The notes beneath the pieces are model-generated. The model was not told where the DNA came from and did no database searches. It was given only the letters and a program-made list of their open reading frames with translations. From Roseovarius sp. (GTDB taxonomy: Bacteria > Pseudomonadota > Alphaproteobacteria > Rhodobacterales > Rhodobacteraceae), in the NCBI GenBank assembly GCA_021767845.1, contig JAASSQ010000042.1:1-15796 (forward strand): a stretch of 15,796 nt of DNA, written 5' to 3'. Positions within the stretch are counted from its first letter, which is position 1, and the number at the start of each line of letters is the position of its first letter. The position numbers were made by a program, and so were the translations under genes. Below are positions 6,520 to 12,850 of this stretch, in pieces.

Positions 6520-6594
6520 GAACCCGTCGAACAGCGCGCGCTATCACCGCGTCCGGGCAGGACCGCCCGACACCACAACAGGAGATTTCCAAGG

Positions 6595-7812
6595 ATGCGC
6601 CTCTTCACCGCAACCGCGCTCACCCTGACCATCGTCGCCGCCGTGCCCGCCGCGCAGGCTGCCGATCACCTCACCTACGGGCCGCGCCCGGCCTACCTGA
6701 TCGACCGCATGGCCGACGGCCCGCTCAAGGACAGGCTGGCCGCCTGCCTCGGCCAGACGCCGCGCGTCTCCGACTTCTCGATCGGCCATCGCGGCGCGCC
6801 GCTGATGTTTCCCGAACACACGGTGGAATCGAACCGCGCGGCGGCGCGCATGGGCGCGGGCATCCTGGAATGCGACGTGACCTTCACACGCGATCACGAA
6901 CTGGTCTGCCGCCACGCGCAGAACGACCTGCACACCAGCACGAACATCCTGGCCACCGACCTGGCCGACACCTGCGTGACGCCCTTCACGCCCGCCGCTG
7001 ACGGCACCGAGGCCACCGCCGAATGCCGGACCTCGGACATCACCCTGGCCGAATTCCGCACGCTCACCGGCAAGATGGACGGCGCCGACACGTCCGCCAC
7101 GTCGGTCGAAGACTACATGGACGGCACCGCCAACTGGCGCACCGACCTCTACAGCACCGAGGGCGGCACGCTGATGACCCATGCCGAGTCGATCGCGCTC
7201 TTCAAATCCCTCGGCGCGAAATTCACGCCCGAACTGAAATCGCCCGCCGTCGAGATGCCGCATGACGGCTTCAGCCAGGAAGACTACGCCCAGAAGCTGA
7301 TCGACGAATACAAAGCCGCCGGCATCCCCGCCGCGGATGTCTGGCCGCAAAGCTTCAACCTCGACGACGTGCTCTACTGGATCGAGAACGAGCCCGAGTT
7401 CGGCGCGCAGGCAGTCTATCTCGATGCCCGTTACAGCGATGACGCCTTCGACCACATGGACCCGGCCACCTTCCAGCCGACCATGCGGGAGCTGGCCGAC
7501 ATGGGCGTCAACTACCTGGCGCCACCGACCTGGATGCTGGTGACGACCGAGGGTGACGCCATCGTACCTTCGCCCTACGCGACGGCGGCGAAAGAGGCCG
7601 GTCTGAACATCATCACCTGGACGCTGGAACGCTCCGGCCCGCTCACCTCGGGTGGCGGATGGTATTTCCAGTCGGTTGAGGGCACGATCGACACCGATGC
7701 CGACTATTTCACGCTTCTGCACGCCCTGCATGAAAAAGTCGGGATCGAAGGCATCTTCAGCGACTGGCCCGCGACCACGACCTACTACGCCAATTGCATG
7801 GGTCTGGACTGA
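6595..7812 (+). CDS. Secreted glycerophosphodiester phosphodiesterase (GlpQ-like)
   Basis: This enzyme hydrolyses glycerophosphodiesters to glycerol-3-phosphate and an alcohol, probably in the periplasm, supplying phosphate and glycerol. The 405-residue protein has a Sec signal peptide (about 1-22, ending AAQA before ADHL). GDPD TIM-barrel motifs are present: IGHRGAP (His65, Arg66), FPEHT (Glu74), LECDV (Glu92, Asp94), CRH (His107, the presumed general acid) and KFTPELK (Glu213, Lys215). An insertion of roughly 90 residues separates His107 from Glu213. Several cysteines (51, 93, 105, 127, 144 and one near the C-terminus) could form disulfides after export. The ATG at 6595 follows AGGAGA (6580-6585) nine bases upstream. 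The larger frame running upstream is antisense to the hydrolase gene and was discarded. CTGTCAC elements upstream suggest phosphate-starvation control, which is inference. Confidence 0.93.
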   Translation: MRLFTATALTLTIVAAVPAAQAADHLTYGPRPAYLIDRMADGPLKDRLAACLGQTPRVSDFSIGHRGAPLMFPEHTVESNRAAARMGAGILECDVTFTRDHELVCRHAQNDLHTSTNILATDLADTCVTPFTPAADGTEATAECRTSDITLAEFRTLTGKMDGADTSATSVEDYMDGTANWRTDLYSTEGGTLMTHAESIALFKSLGAKFTPELKSPAVEMPHDGFSQEDYAQKLIDEYKAAGIPAADVWPQSFNLDDVLYWIENEPEFGAQAVYLDARYSDDAFDHMDPATFQPTMRELADMGVNYLAPPTWMLVTTEGDAIVPSPYATAAKEAGLNIITWTLERSGPLTSGGGWYFQSVEGTIDTDADYFTLLHALHEKVGIEGIFSDWPATTTYYANCMGLD

Positions 7813-7818
7813 CCCGGC

Positions 7819-7856
7819 CCGCCGTGTTGCCGGTCCCCGGACCGGCGACACGGCGG
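7819..7856 (+). terminator. Long 3' hairpin after the phosphodiesterase gene
   Basis: The 18-base arms at 7819-7836 and 7839-7856 are complementary throughout with a single G-T wobble and a very tight CC turn. It begins seven bases after the stop codon. A second hairpin, GCGCGCCC (7858-7865) / GGGCGCGC (7868-7875), follows at once. There is no T run, so these may act as RNA-stabilising or Rho-associated 3' structures rather than a classic intrinsic terminator. Confidence 0.6.
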
Positions 7857-7892
7857 TGCGCGCCCAAGGGCGCGCGCCGGTTTCGTGTGATT

Positions 7893-7938
7893 GGGGGCGC
7901 TGCCCCCGAACCCCCGGGATATTTGACAACAGAAGAAG
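7893..7938 (+). repeat. 3'-end repeat, copy B
   Basis: The hairpin GGGGGC-GCT-GCCCCC (7893-7907) is followed by CCCCCGGGATATTT (7911-7924), three variable bases GAC and AACAGAAGAAG (7928-7938). It lies downstream of the plus-strand phosphodiesterase gene and has the same orientation relative to its gene as copies A and C. Confidence 0.85.
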
Positions 7939-8059
7939 ACGGGCAGGGCCGCAGCCCCGCCCCGAACACCGGGCAAGCCGGTCTTCTCCTGTTGCGGCCA
8001 TCGGCGTCCCCGCCTGTTCCGCCCGGCCAGGATAGGCGGGCCGGGTTAACAAGAGGTTG

Positions 8060-8123
8060 CTTCTTCTGTTCGGAAATATCCCGGGGGTGAATTGGCCGCA
8101 GGCCAAGAGGGGGCAGCGCCCCC
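8060..8123 (-). repeat. 3'-end repeat, copy C with an extra hairpin
   Basis: On the minus strand it begins directly at the antitoxin stop: hairpin GGGGGC-GCT-GCCCCC (8123-8109), a second hairpin TTGGCC-TGC-GGCCAA (8106-8092), then CCCCCGGGATATTT (8087-8074), variable CCG and AACAGAAGAAG (8070-8060). Together with copy B it makes a 28-bp inverted pair with mismatches only in the three variable bases. Confidence 0.85.
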
Positions 8124-8363
8124 TTACAACAGCCCATCGCGCAGCATCCGGTATTCGCGCATCCTTTCGGCGTGCCGCTGTTCCAGGAATTCCTCGCGGT
8201 TCTTCTCGACCTCTTCCAGCGCGTGCAGGTCCCTGACGCTGACCAGCGCCGCCACGGGGCGGCCGTGGCGTGTCAGGACCAGCCGGTCCGAGGTGGCAAG
8301 GTGGTGGTCCAGCCAGGGCCGAAGCTCGGCCCTGAACCGGCCCAGGGGGCATTCGATGAACAT
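8124..8363 (-). CDS. Phd/YefM-like antitoxin, without an adjacent toxin gene
   Basis: The 79-residue protein has a Phd-fold N-terminal part: MFIECPLGRFRAELRPWLD, then RLVLTRHGRPVAALVSVRDL (about 27-46), the strand-turn-strand DNA-binding pattern of Phd/YefM antitoxins. A charged helical tail (EEVEKNREEFLEQRHAERM) would be where a toxin partner binds. In the family these proteins bind palindromic operators and neutralise Doc, YoeB or VapC-type toxins. The ATG at 8363 has GGAGAG five bases upstream; a longer start at 8405 lacks such support. The stop codon directly abuts a hairpin repeat, and no toxin-like frame is seen on either side, so this is an orphan in the window. It lies 166 bp downstream of hemE on the same strand, beneath three palindromic sites that may be its operators. 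Confidence 0.75.
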   Translation of the reverse strand: MFIECPLGRFRAELRPWLDHHLATSDRLVLTRHGRPVAALVSVRDLHALEEVEKNREEFLEQRHAERMREYRMLRDGLL

Positions 8364-8454
8364 CCGCGCTCTCCATCCGTTCGGGACGGTGCAGGATCGC
8401 GGCAAAGGGTTAACGGCGGGTCATCGCATCGCGCGGTCGGGCCGGTGTCGGGCG

Positions 8455-8529
8455 TTTCGTACAAAATTTCCGGCGGCGGGGCCGGGTTTGGTACGAAAGC
8501 CGGGTCCGAATGTGTCGTTTCGTACGAAA
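8455..8529. promoter_or_regulatory. Array of three TTTCGTACGAAA-type palindromes
   Basis: TTTCGTACAAAA (8455-8466), TTTGGTACGAAA (8487-8498) and the perfect palindrome TTTCGTACGAAA (8518-8529) share a central GTAC. Their centres are 32 and 31 bp apart, about three DNA turns, so all three would face the same side of the helix. The array sits 92-166 bp upstream of the antitoxin start and directly after the hemE stop codon (8532-8530). A dimeric repressor binding cooperatively is the simplest reading. Autoregulation by the antitoxin is plausible but unproven. Confidence 0.65.
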
Positions 8530-9576
8530 TCAGGCGCCGCGCACCGTCTCGCGCACCGTGTCGATCATCAGCTGCACGTTGTCGGGGTCCGCGTCCGGCG
8601 TGATCCCGTGCCCCAGGTTGAAGATATGCGGCCCGCCGCGCAGCGCCTCGACGATACGCCGGGTGTCGCGCACCAGCGCCTCGCCGCCCGTAACCATATG
8701 TTTCGACGACAGGTTTCCCTGCACGCAGCCCGCGGGCTGGACATGCTCGGCGATCCATTCAGGGCTGACCGAATCGTCCAGCGCCACGCAGTCGGCGCCG
8801 GTTTTCTCGTGGAATCCGATATACTTGTCGCCCGCCTCGCGCGGGAAGGCGATCACGGGAATGCCGGGGTGGCGCGCCTTCAGTTCGGCGATGATGCGCT
8901 TGGCCGGGGCGATCGCGTAGGTATCGAAATCTTCACCTTTCAGCGATCCCGCCCAGCTGTCGAACAGCTTGACGCAGTCCGCCCCGGCCTCGATTTGGGC
9001 CGAGAGGTATTCGATCGTGGCCTCGGTCAGCCGGGTCATCAGCGCGTCGAAAACCTCCTTGTTTTCAGCCTTGAGCGCGTGGGCCGGGCCCTGGTCGGGG
9101 GTGCCCTTTCCGGCGATCATGTAGGTCGCCACCGTCCACGGCGCCCCGGCGAATCCGATCAGCGTTGTCTCGGCGGGCAGGGCCTGCGACAGGTTGCGCA
9201 CGGTCTGGTAGATCGGATTTAGCGTTTCGTGAATTTCGCCCGCCGGTTTCAGTGCGTCGAACCCGCCCCGGTCGGTGATGGTGGACAGCCGCGGCCCTTC
9301 CCCGGTCACAAACCAGAGATCCGCCCCGAGCGCCTGCGGCACAAGCAGGATGTCGGCGAACAGGATCGCCGCGTCGAACCCGTAGCGGCGGATCGGCTGG
9401 AGGGTCACCTCGGTCGCCAAGTCACTGTTATAGCACAAGGAAAGGAAGTCGCCCGCCTCGGCCCGCGTGGCGCGGTATTCCGGCAGGTAGCGCCCCGCCT
9501 GCCGCATCATCCAGATCGGCGGCGTCTCCAGCGTCTCGCCTGCCAGGGCCCTCAGTATCGTCTTTCGCGCAGCCAT
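8530..9576 (-). CDS. hemE: Uroporphyrinogen decarboxylase HemE
   Basis: HemE decarboxylates the four acetate side chains of uroporphyrinogen III to give coproporphyrinogen III in cytosolic heme synthesis. The 348-residue protein is of normal length. It carries the first UROD signature, PPIWMMRQAGRYLPEY (19-34, with Arg25 and Arg29), FADI with catalytic-type Asp75, the second signature GFAGAPWTVATYMIAG, the substrate-pocket region KLFDSWAGSL, and NLGHGI near the C-terminus with the conserved His. The start ATG at 9576 has GGAGGG six bases upstream; the 18 codons of open frame upstream lie in the hemC-hemE promoter gap. It is divergent from hemC with 96 bp between starts, as is usual in Rhodobacteraceae. 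On the minus strand, TTGACA at 9626-9621 is a full-consensus -35, although the matching -10 is poor. Confidence 0.97.
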   Translation of the reverse strand: MAARKTILRALAGETLETPPIWMMRQAGRYLPEYRATRAEAGDFLSLCYNSDLATEVTLQPIRRYGFDAAILFADILLVPQALGADLWFVTGEGPRLSTITDRGGFDALKPAGEIHETLNPIYQTVRNLSQALPAETTLIGFAGAPWTVATYMIAGKGTPDQGPAHALKAENKEVFDALMTRLTEATIEYLSAQIEAGADCVKLFDSWAGSLKGEDFDTYAIAPAKRIIAELKARHPGIPVIAFPREAGDKYIGFHEKTGADCVALDDSVSPEWIAEHVQPAGCVQGNLSSKHMVTGGEALVRDTRRIVEALRGGPHIFNLGHGITPDADPDNVQLMIDTVRETVRGA

Positions 9577-9620
9577 CGTCACCCTCCGTTTGGCATGGTG
9601 GTCACCCCCCGGCGACACAA

Positions 9621-9666
9621 TGTCAAGCACCCTGCGCTTGTCAGGCGCGGGTTACATGTCTAGACC
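9621..9666. promoter_or_regulatory. Back-to-back promoter region of hemE and hemC
   Basis: On the minus strand TTGACA (9626-9621) is a perfect -35 for hemE, with only weak -10 candidates 16-18 bp on. On the plus strand TTGTCA (9638-9643), a 17-bp spacer and TAGACC (9661-9666) make a plausible hemC promoter. Its start point would fall at or next to the hemC ATG (9673). The two -35 elements are only 11 bp apart, so polymerases would compete. Confidence 0.4.
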
Positions 9667-9672
9667 ACCGCC

Positions 9673-10620
9673 ATGACACGCGATTTGCCGACCCCCGACA
9701 GCCCGTTGAAGCTGGGCACCCGTGGCTCCCTGCTGGCGCTGGCGCAGGCGCACGAGACCCGCGACCGCCTTGCCGCCGCCTTCGACCTTCCCCAGGACGC
9801 GTTCGAGATCGTCGTCATCAAGACGACCGGAGACCGCATCACCGACCGTCCCCTGAAAGAGATCGGCGGCAAGGGCCTGTTCACCCGCGAGATCGAAGAG
9901 GCGATGCTGGCGGGCGAGATCGACATCGCGATCCATTCGATGAAGGACATGCCCGTTCTGCAGCCCGATGGGCTGGTGCTGGATACCTACCTCCCGCGCG
10001 AGGACGTGCGCGACGCTTTCGTGTCGCCCCACGCCTCGGGACTTGGCGAACTGGAAGAGGGCGCCAAGGTCGGCACCTCGTCGCTGCGCCGCCGGGCGCA
10101 GGTGTTGGTGGCCTATCCGCATCTCGAGGTGGTCGAGTTCCGCGGCAACGTGCAGACTAGGCTGCGGAAACTGGATGAAGGCGTCGCGGCCTGCACCTTC
10201 CTGGCCATGGCCGGGCTGAACCGGCTGGGCCGTGCCGATGTGGCCACCGCGGCGATCCCGCCCGAGGTGATGCTGCCCGCCGTCGCGCAGGGCGCCATCG
10301 GCATAGAGCGTCGTGCCGATGACACGCGCGTGGCCGAGATGCTGGCCGCGATCCATGACGAGCAGACGGGGCAGCGGCTGGCCGCCGAACGTGCGTTCCT
10401 CGCCGCGCTGGACGGGTCATGCGAGACCCCGATCGCCGGTCTGGCCGAGCTTGACGGCGGAACCCTGCGCCTGCGCGGCGAGGTGTTGCGCCCCGATGGC
10501 AGCGAGGCGATCAGCGACGACCGGACCGCCCCGATCGAGGACGGCGCGGCCCTGGGGCATGAGATGGGCACCAAGATGCTGGAACGCGCCGGACCGGGCT
10601 TTTTCGACTGGCGCGGCTGA
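9673..10620 (+). CDS. hemC: Hydroxymethylbilane synthase (porphobilinogen deaminase) HemC
   Basis: HemC polymerises four porphobilinogen units into hydroxymethylbilane, the precursor shared by heme, siroheme, chlorophylls and B12. The 315-residue protein shows LKLGTRGSLLALAQA (12-26), KTTGDRI (50-56), GGKGLFTREIEEAM (65-78), HSMKDMP (88-94, Asp92 corresponding to the catalytic Asp), GTSSLRRRAQ (134-143), FRGNVQTRLRKL (156-167) and LDGSCETPI, whose Cys250 carries the dipyrromethane cofactor. All catalytic elements are intact. The ATG at 9673 is the only suitable start, yet no Shine-Dalgarno precedes it (CTAGACCACCGCC). The predicted -10 ends six bases upstream, so translation may be leaderless. 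Its stop is one base from the converging oxidase gene. Confidence 0.96.
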   Translation: MTRDLPTPDSPLKLGTRGSLLALAQAHETRDRLAAAFDLPQDAFEIVVIKTTGDRITDRPLKEIGGKGLFTREIEEAMLAGEIDIAIHSMKDMPVLQPDGLVLDTYLPREDVRDAFVSPHASGLGELEEGAKVGTSSLRRRAQVLVAYPHLEVVEFRGNVQTRLRKLDEGVAACTFLAMAGLNRLGRADVATAAIPPEVMLPAVAQGAIGIERRADDTRVAEMLAAIHDEQTGQRLAAERAFLAALDGSCETPIAGLAELDGGTLRLRGEVLRPDGSEAISDDRTAPIEDGAALGHEMGTKMLERAGPGFFDWRG

Positions 10621-10628
10621 TCTAGCCG
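10614..10628. terminator. Short hairpin spanning both convergent stop codons
   Basis: CGGCT (10614-10618) and AGCCG (10624-10628) pair around GATCT. The stem-loop covers the hemC TGA (10618-10620) and the minus-strand oxidase TAG (10624-10622). It is short and has no T run, so a terminating function is doubtful. It is the only 3' structure available to either gene. Confidence 0.25.
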
Positions 10629-12055
10629 GTCTCGGGCAGCACCTTGCCGGGGTTCATGATACCATTAGGATCCAGCGCCGTCTTGATCGCGCGCATCGCC
10701 CTCAGCGCGGCGGGGTCCTTGTAACGCGCGATCGCGGGTTTCTTGGCCAGTCCGACGCCATGCTCGGCCGAAACGGTACCCCCCAGCTTGACCGCCTCTT
10801 CGTCCACCGCTGCCTTGACGGCCTTCTGAACGGCGGGATCCTGGCTCGAGGGCCAGCCGGCGAAATGCAGGTTGCCGTCGCCCAGATGGGCCACGCAGAT
10901 CGGCACGAGGCCCGGGTCGATCTCAAGCGCGCGGGCGGTCACGTTTTCCACCAGCTCCTGCATCCGGTCCAGCGGCACCGCCACGTCATTGTCCACCACG
11001 TTGGGTTTCAGCCTGGCCACCTCGGCCGAGGCTTCGCGCCGCGCCCACATCTCACGGCGTTGCGCCTCGGACTGGGCCACGACCGCATCCAGCAACGCGC
11101 CCTCCTCGAAGAGCCGTTCCAGCGCGGCTTCCAGGTGGTCGGTGACGGGCACCGTCCCATCCGGGCCCGGCGCGGAATCGCGCGGGGCAAGGGCGCCGAC
11201 CTCCACCAGGATGTTCACGTCATGCCGCGCCTCGAACGGCGCGCGCGCCTCGGGGAAACGTTCAAGATAGGCATCCATGAACAGACCCGGCATGAATTCG
11301 AAGGCTTCGACCGCGCCGCCGGTTTCCTCCTGCAGGCGGTTGAGCAGCCGCAGCCCGTCATTGAGCGACGGCACGGCCACCGTCGCCGTGGCATAGGCAC
11401 GGGGCTTCGGGTGCAGCTTGAGCACGGCCGCGGTGATCACGCCGAGCGTGCCTTCCGCCCCGATCAACAGGTCGCGCAGGTCGTAGCCCGAATTGTCCTT
11501 GTGCAACTCGCTCATCAGATCGACGATCTCGCCGGTGGGCAGGACCGCTTCGATCCCCAGGCACAGATGCCGCGCGCTGCCATAACGCAGCACGTTCGAT
11601 CCGCCCGCATTGGTGGACAGCGCGCCGCCGATCATGGCTGACCCGCGCGCGCCGAAGAACAGTGGAAAGATCAGGCCGTGCTCCTCGGCGGCGTCGTGGA
11701 TGCGCGCAAGGATTGCACCGGCCTCGACCACGGCAATCCGGGCGTCGGGCTTGATCTCGCGAATGGCCGACATCCGGTCCAGCGACAGCATGATCGCGCC
11801 CTCGGCCGTGCTGCCTTCGACCAGCCCGGTGTTGCCCGAGACCGGCACGATCGGCGTGCCCGTCCGGTTGGCCAGCTTCACGATCTCGGCCACTTCGGCG
11901 GTCGAGCCGGGCCGCGCCACGGCCAATGGCGTCCAGCGGGCATGGCCCGTCCATTCCTGCGACCATGGCGCGGCATCCGCGCCGGTCGCCACGTTGGCCG
12001 CCCCGATGGTGTCGGTCAGGGCCTGAAGGATCCTGTCTTGCGCGTCTGTCGTCAT
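10622..12055 (-). CDS. FAD-linked 2-hydroxyacid dehydrogenase (D-lactate / D-2-hydroxyglutarate dehydrogenase type)
   Basis: The 477-residue flavoprotein has an FAD_binding_4 (PCMH) domain at about 38-215: PVSGNTGLVEGS (71-82), GGALSTNAGGSNVLRYG (143-159) and DLLIGAEGTLGVIT (195-208) make the FAD site. The C-terminal oxidase domain has VAHLGDGNLHF (His390, His397), SAEHGVG (429-435, Glu431) and LDPNGIMNPGKVLP (461-474). The two His and the Glu match the metal-binding site of the D-2-hydroxyglutarate and D-lactate dehydrogenases. The enzyme oxidises a D-2-hydroxyacid to the 2-oxoacid and passes electrons to a quinone, cytochrome or ETF acceptor; which acid is used cannot be read from the sequence. 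No signal peptide is present. The start ATG at 12055 fits family N-termini but lacks a Shine-Dalgarno; a TTG at 12091 would add 12 residues. Confidence 0.92.
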   Translation of the reverse strand: MTTDAQDRILQALTDTIGAANVATGADAAPWSQEWTGHARWTPLAVARPGSTAEVAEIVKLANRTGTPIVPVSGNTGLVEGSTAEGAIMLSLDRMSAIREIKPDARIAVVEAGAILARIHDAAEEHGLIFPLFFGARGSAMIGGALSTNAGGSNVLRYGSARHLCLGIEAVLPTGEIVDLMSELHKDNSGYDLRDLLIGAEGTLGVITAAVLKLHPKPRAYATATVAVPSLNDGLRLLNRLQEETGGAVEAFEFMPGLFMDAYLERFPEARAPFEARHDVNILVEVGALAPRDSAPGPDGTVPVTDHLEAALERLFEEGALLDAVVAQSEAQRREMWARREASAEVARLKPNVVDNDVAVPLDRMQELVENVTARALEIDPGLVPICVAHLGDGNLHFAGWPSSQDPAVQKAVKAAVDEEAVKLGGTVSAEHGVGLAKKPAIARYKDPAALRAMRAIKTALDPNGIMNPGKVLPETG

Positions 12056-12149
12056 GGCGGCGAGGATGCGCCAGCCATCTGACGGATACAAGGCGGGAAT
12101 GGACGGCGGCGGCGGGTGCTCTATTTATGGCAAAGGATCGGAGGAAAGG

Positions 12150-12704
12150 ATGACGCCCATGTTGGCCCCGTTTCGCCGTTGGCTGGCCGTGATGGCCTGT
12201 AGCCTCGCCCTGATCGGCACGCCTGCTATCGCGGCGCCCGGCGAGTTCACCTTCGAGTCGATCGACGGCGGCACGCTGTCCCTGTCGGATTGGCAGGGGC
12301 GCCCCGTTCTGGTGGTCAATACCGCCTCGCGCTGCGGGTTCACCCCGCAATATGACGGGCTTCAGGCGCTTTACGATCGCTACCGCGACCGCGGGCTGGT
12401 GGTGCTGGCCGTGCCCTCGCAGGATTTCCGGCAAGAGCTTTCTAGCGACGCTGAAGTCGCCGAATTCTGCGAGGTCAATTTCGGCCTCGATCTGCCGATG
12501 ACAACGATCACCCATGTGCGCGGCGACAAGGCGCACCCGTTCTACCAATGGGTCGCCCGCTCTGCCGGGTTCACGCCGGCATGGAATTTCAACAAGATCC
12601 TGATCGGTCCGAAAGGCGAGGTCGTGCAGACCTACGGCTCGGCCGTCAAACCAGAATCCGCCGCCATCACCGGCCGGATCGACGCACTTTTGCCCGGCGG
12701 TTGA
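12150..12704 (+). CDS. Exported glutathione peroxidase-family protein
   Basis: This thiol peroxidase reduces hydrogen peroxide and organic hydroperoxides. The 184-residue product starts with a probable signal peptide (MTPMLAPFRRWLAVMACSLALIG to AIA, cleaved near 29), so it should act in the periplasm. Family motifs are NTASRCGFTPQYDGLQALY (57-75) with peroxidatic Cys62, VPSQDF (88-93), FCEVNFG (106-112, Cys107) and WNFNKILIGPKG (145-156). Trp145 and Asn146 complete most of the catalytic tetrad. The usual catalytic Gln position is Asp92 here (SQDF instead of CNQF), as in a bacterial subgroup. With Cys rather than Sec and a second Cys, thioredoxin may be the real reductant. The ATG at 12150 has GGAGG five bases upstream. 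It is divergent from the oxidase gene (94 bp). Confidence 0.92.
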   Translation: MTPMLAPFRRWLAVMACSLALIGTPAIAAPGEFTFESIDGGTLSLSDWQGRPVLVVNTASRCGFTPQYDGLQALYDRYRDRGLVVLAVPSQDFRQELSSDAEVAEFCEVNFGLDLPMTTITHVRGDKAHPFYQWVARSAGFTPAWNFNKILIGPKGEVVQTYGSAVKPESAAITGRIDALLPGG

Positions 12705-12711
12705 GCGCCCC

Positions 12712-12731
12712 GCGAAAATCCGATTTTTCGC
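12712..12731 (+). terminator. A/T-rich hairpin after the peroxidase gene
   Basis: GCGAAAAT (12712-12719) faces ATTTTTCGC (12723-12731), with one unpaired T. It begins eight bases after the stop, and the T5 run is inside the descending arm. It is a plausible weak intrinsic terminator, lying immediately before the tRNA promoter. Confidence 0.45.
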
Positions 12732-12732
12732 C

Positions 12733-12761
12733 TTGACGCATCGCGTGGCCTGTCATACCAA
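12733..12761 (+). promoter_or_regulatory. Probable tRNA promoter
   Basis: TTGACG (12733-12738), a 17-bp spacer and TACCAA (12756-12761) give a start around 12768, a few bases before the mature tRNA end at 12774. The -35 matches consensus in five of six bases. The -10 is weak, as is common in alphaproteobacteria. Confidence 0.55.
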
Positions 12762-12773
12762 CCGCTTCGGCTC

Positions 12774-12850
12774 GGCGGAGTAGCTCAGTTGGTTAGAGCA
12801 GTGGAATCATAATCCATGTGTCGGGGGTTCAAGTCCCTCCTCCGCTACCA
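12774..12850 (+). tRNA. tRNA-Met (anticodon CAT), elongator type
   Basis: The 77-nt cloverleaf has acceptor arms GGCGGAG (12774-12780) and CTCCGCT (12840-12846) with a G-U first pair, and an encoded ACCA end (12847-12850). The D arm is TAGCTCAGTTGGTTAGAGCA. The anticodon stem GTGGA/TCCAT carries loop ATCATAA with CAT at positions 34-36. The T arm is GGGGG-TTCAAGT-CCCTC. The initiator features (mismatched 1-72 pair, three G-C pairs flanking the anticodon loop) are absent. The sequence matches alphaproteobacterial elongator tRNA-Met; the lysidine-modified tRNA-Ile(CAT) is the alternative. Confidence 0.95.

Larger units (their letters stand above)
7813..8123. other. Gene-free gap with stacked hairpins and two facing 3'-end repeats
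   Basis: No coding frame with native codon bias is seen. From left to right it holds a long hairpin, a second and a third hairpin, repeat copy B, a GC-rich stretch (7941-8059) and repeat copy C in opposite orientation. The middle stretch includes CTTCTCCTGTT at 7982-7992, which looks like a decayed fragment of the same repeat, and CCCGGCC (8021-8027) facing GGCCGGG (8038-8044). The gap separates the convergent phosphodiesterase and antitoxin genes. Confidence 0.7.

Noticed and set aside
5212..6594. Long open frame upstream of the phosphodiesterase ATG that would make an 866-residue protein
   Set aside because: It is antisense to the hydrolase-OsmC gene and low in hydrophobic structure. The signal peptide and Shine-Dalgarno clearly mark 6595 as the start.
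6544..8376. 610-codon minus-strand frame across the phosphodiesterase gene
   Set aside because: It is an antisense shadow typical of GC-rich DNA. It has no domain and no ribosome site, and the opposite strand holds an intact enzyme.
848..8414. GGTTAAC sequences at about 849, 8044 and 8407 as CtrA sites
   Set aside because: Each has only one TTAA half-site without a second at the required spacing, so a CtrA-type site cannot be supported.
9577..9672. CrtJ/PpsR-type TGT-N12-ACA operator in the hemE-hemC gap
   Set aside because: No TGT and ACA pair with a 12-base spacer was found; the nearest pair is 16 bases apart.
12774..12850. tRNA as an integration site for a genomic island containing the ATPase
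   Set aside because: No integrase and no repeated tRNA 3' end are present in the window; the right boundary is not visible.
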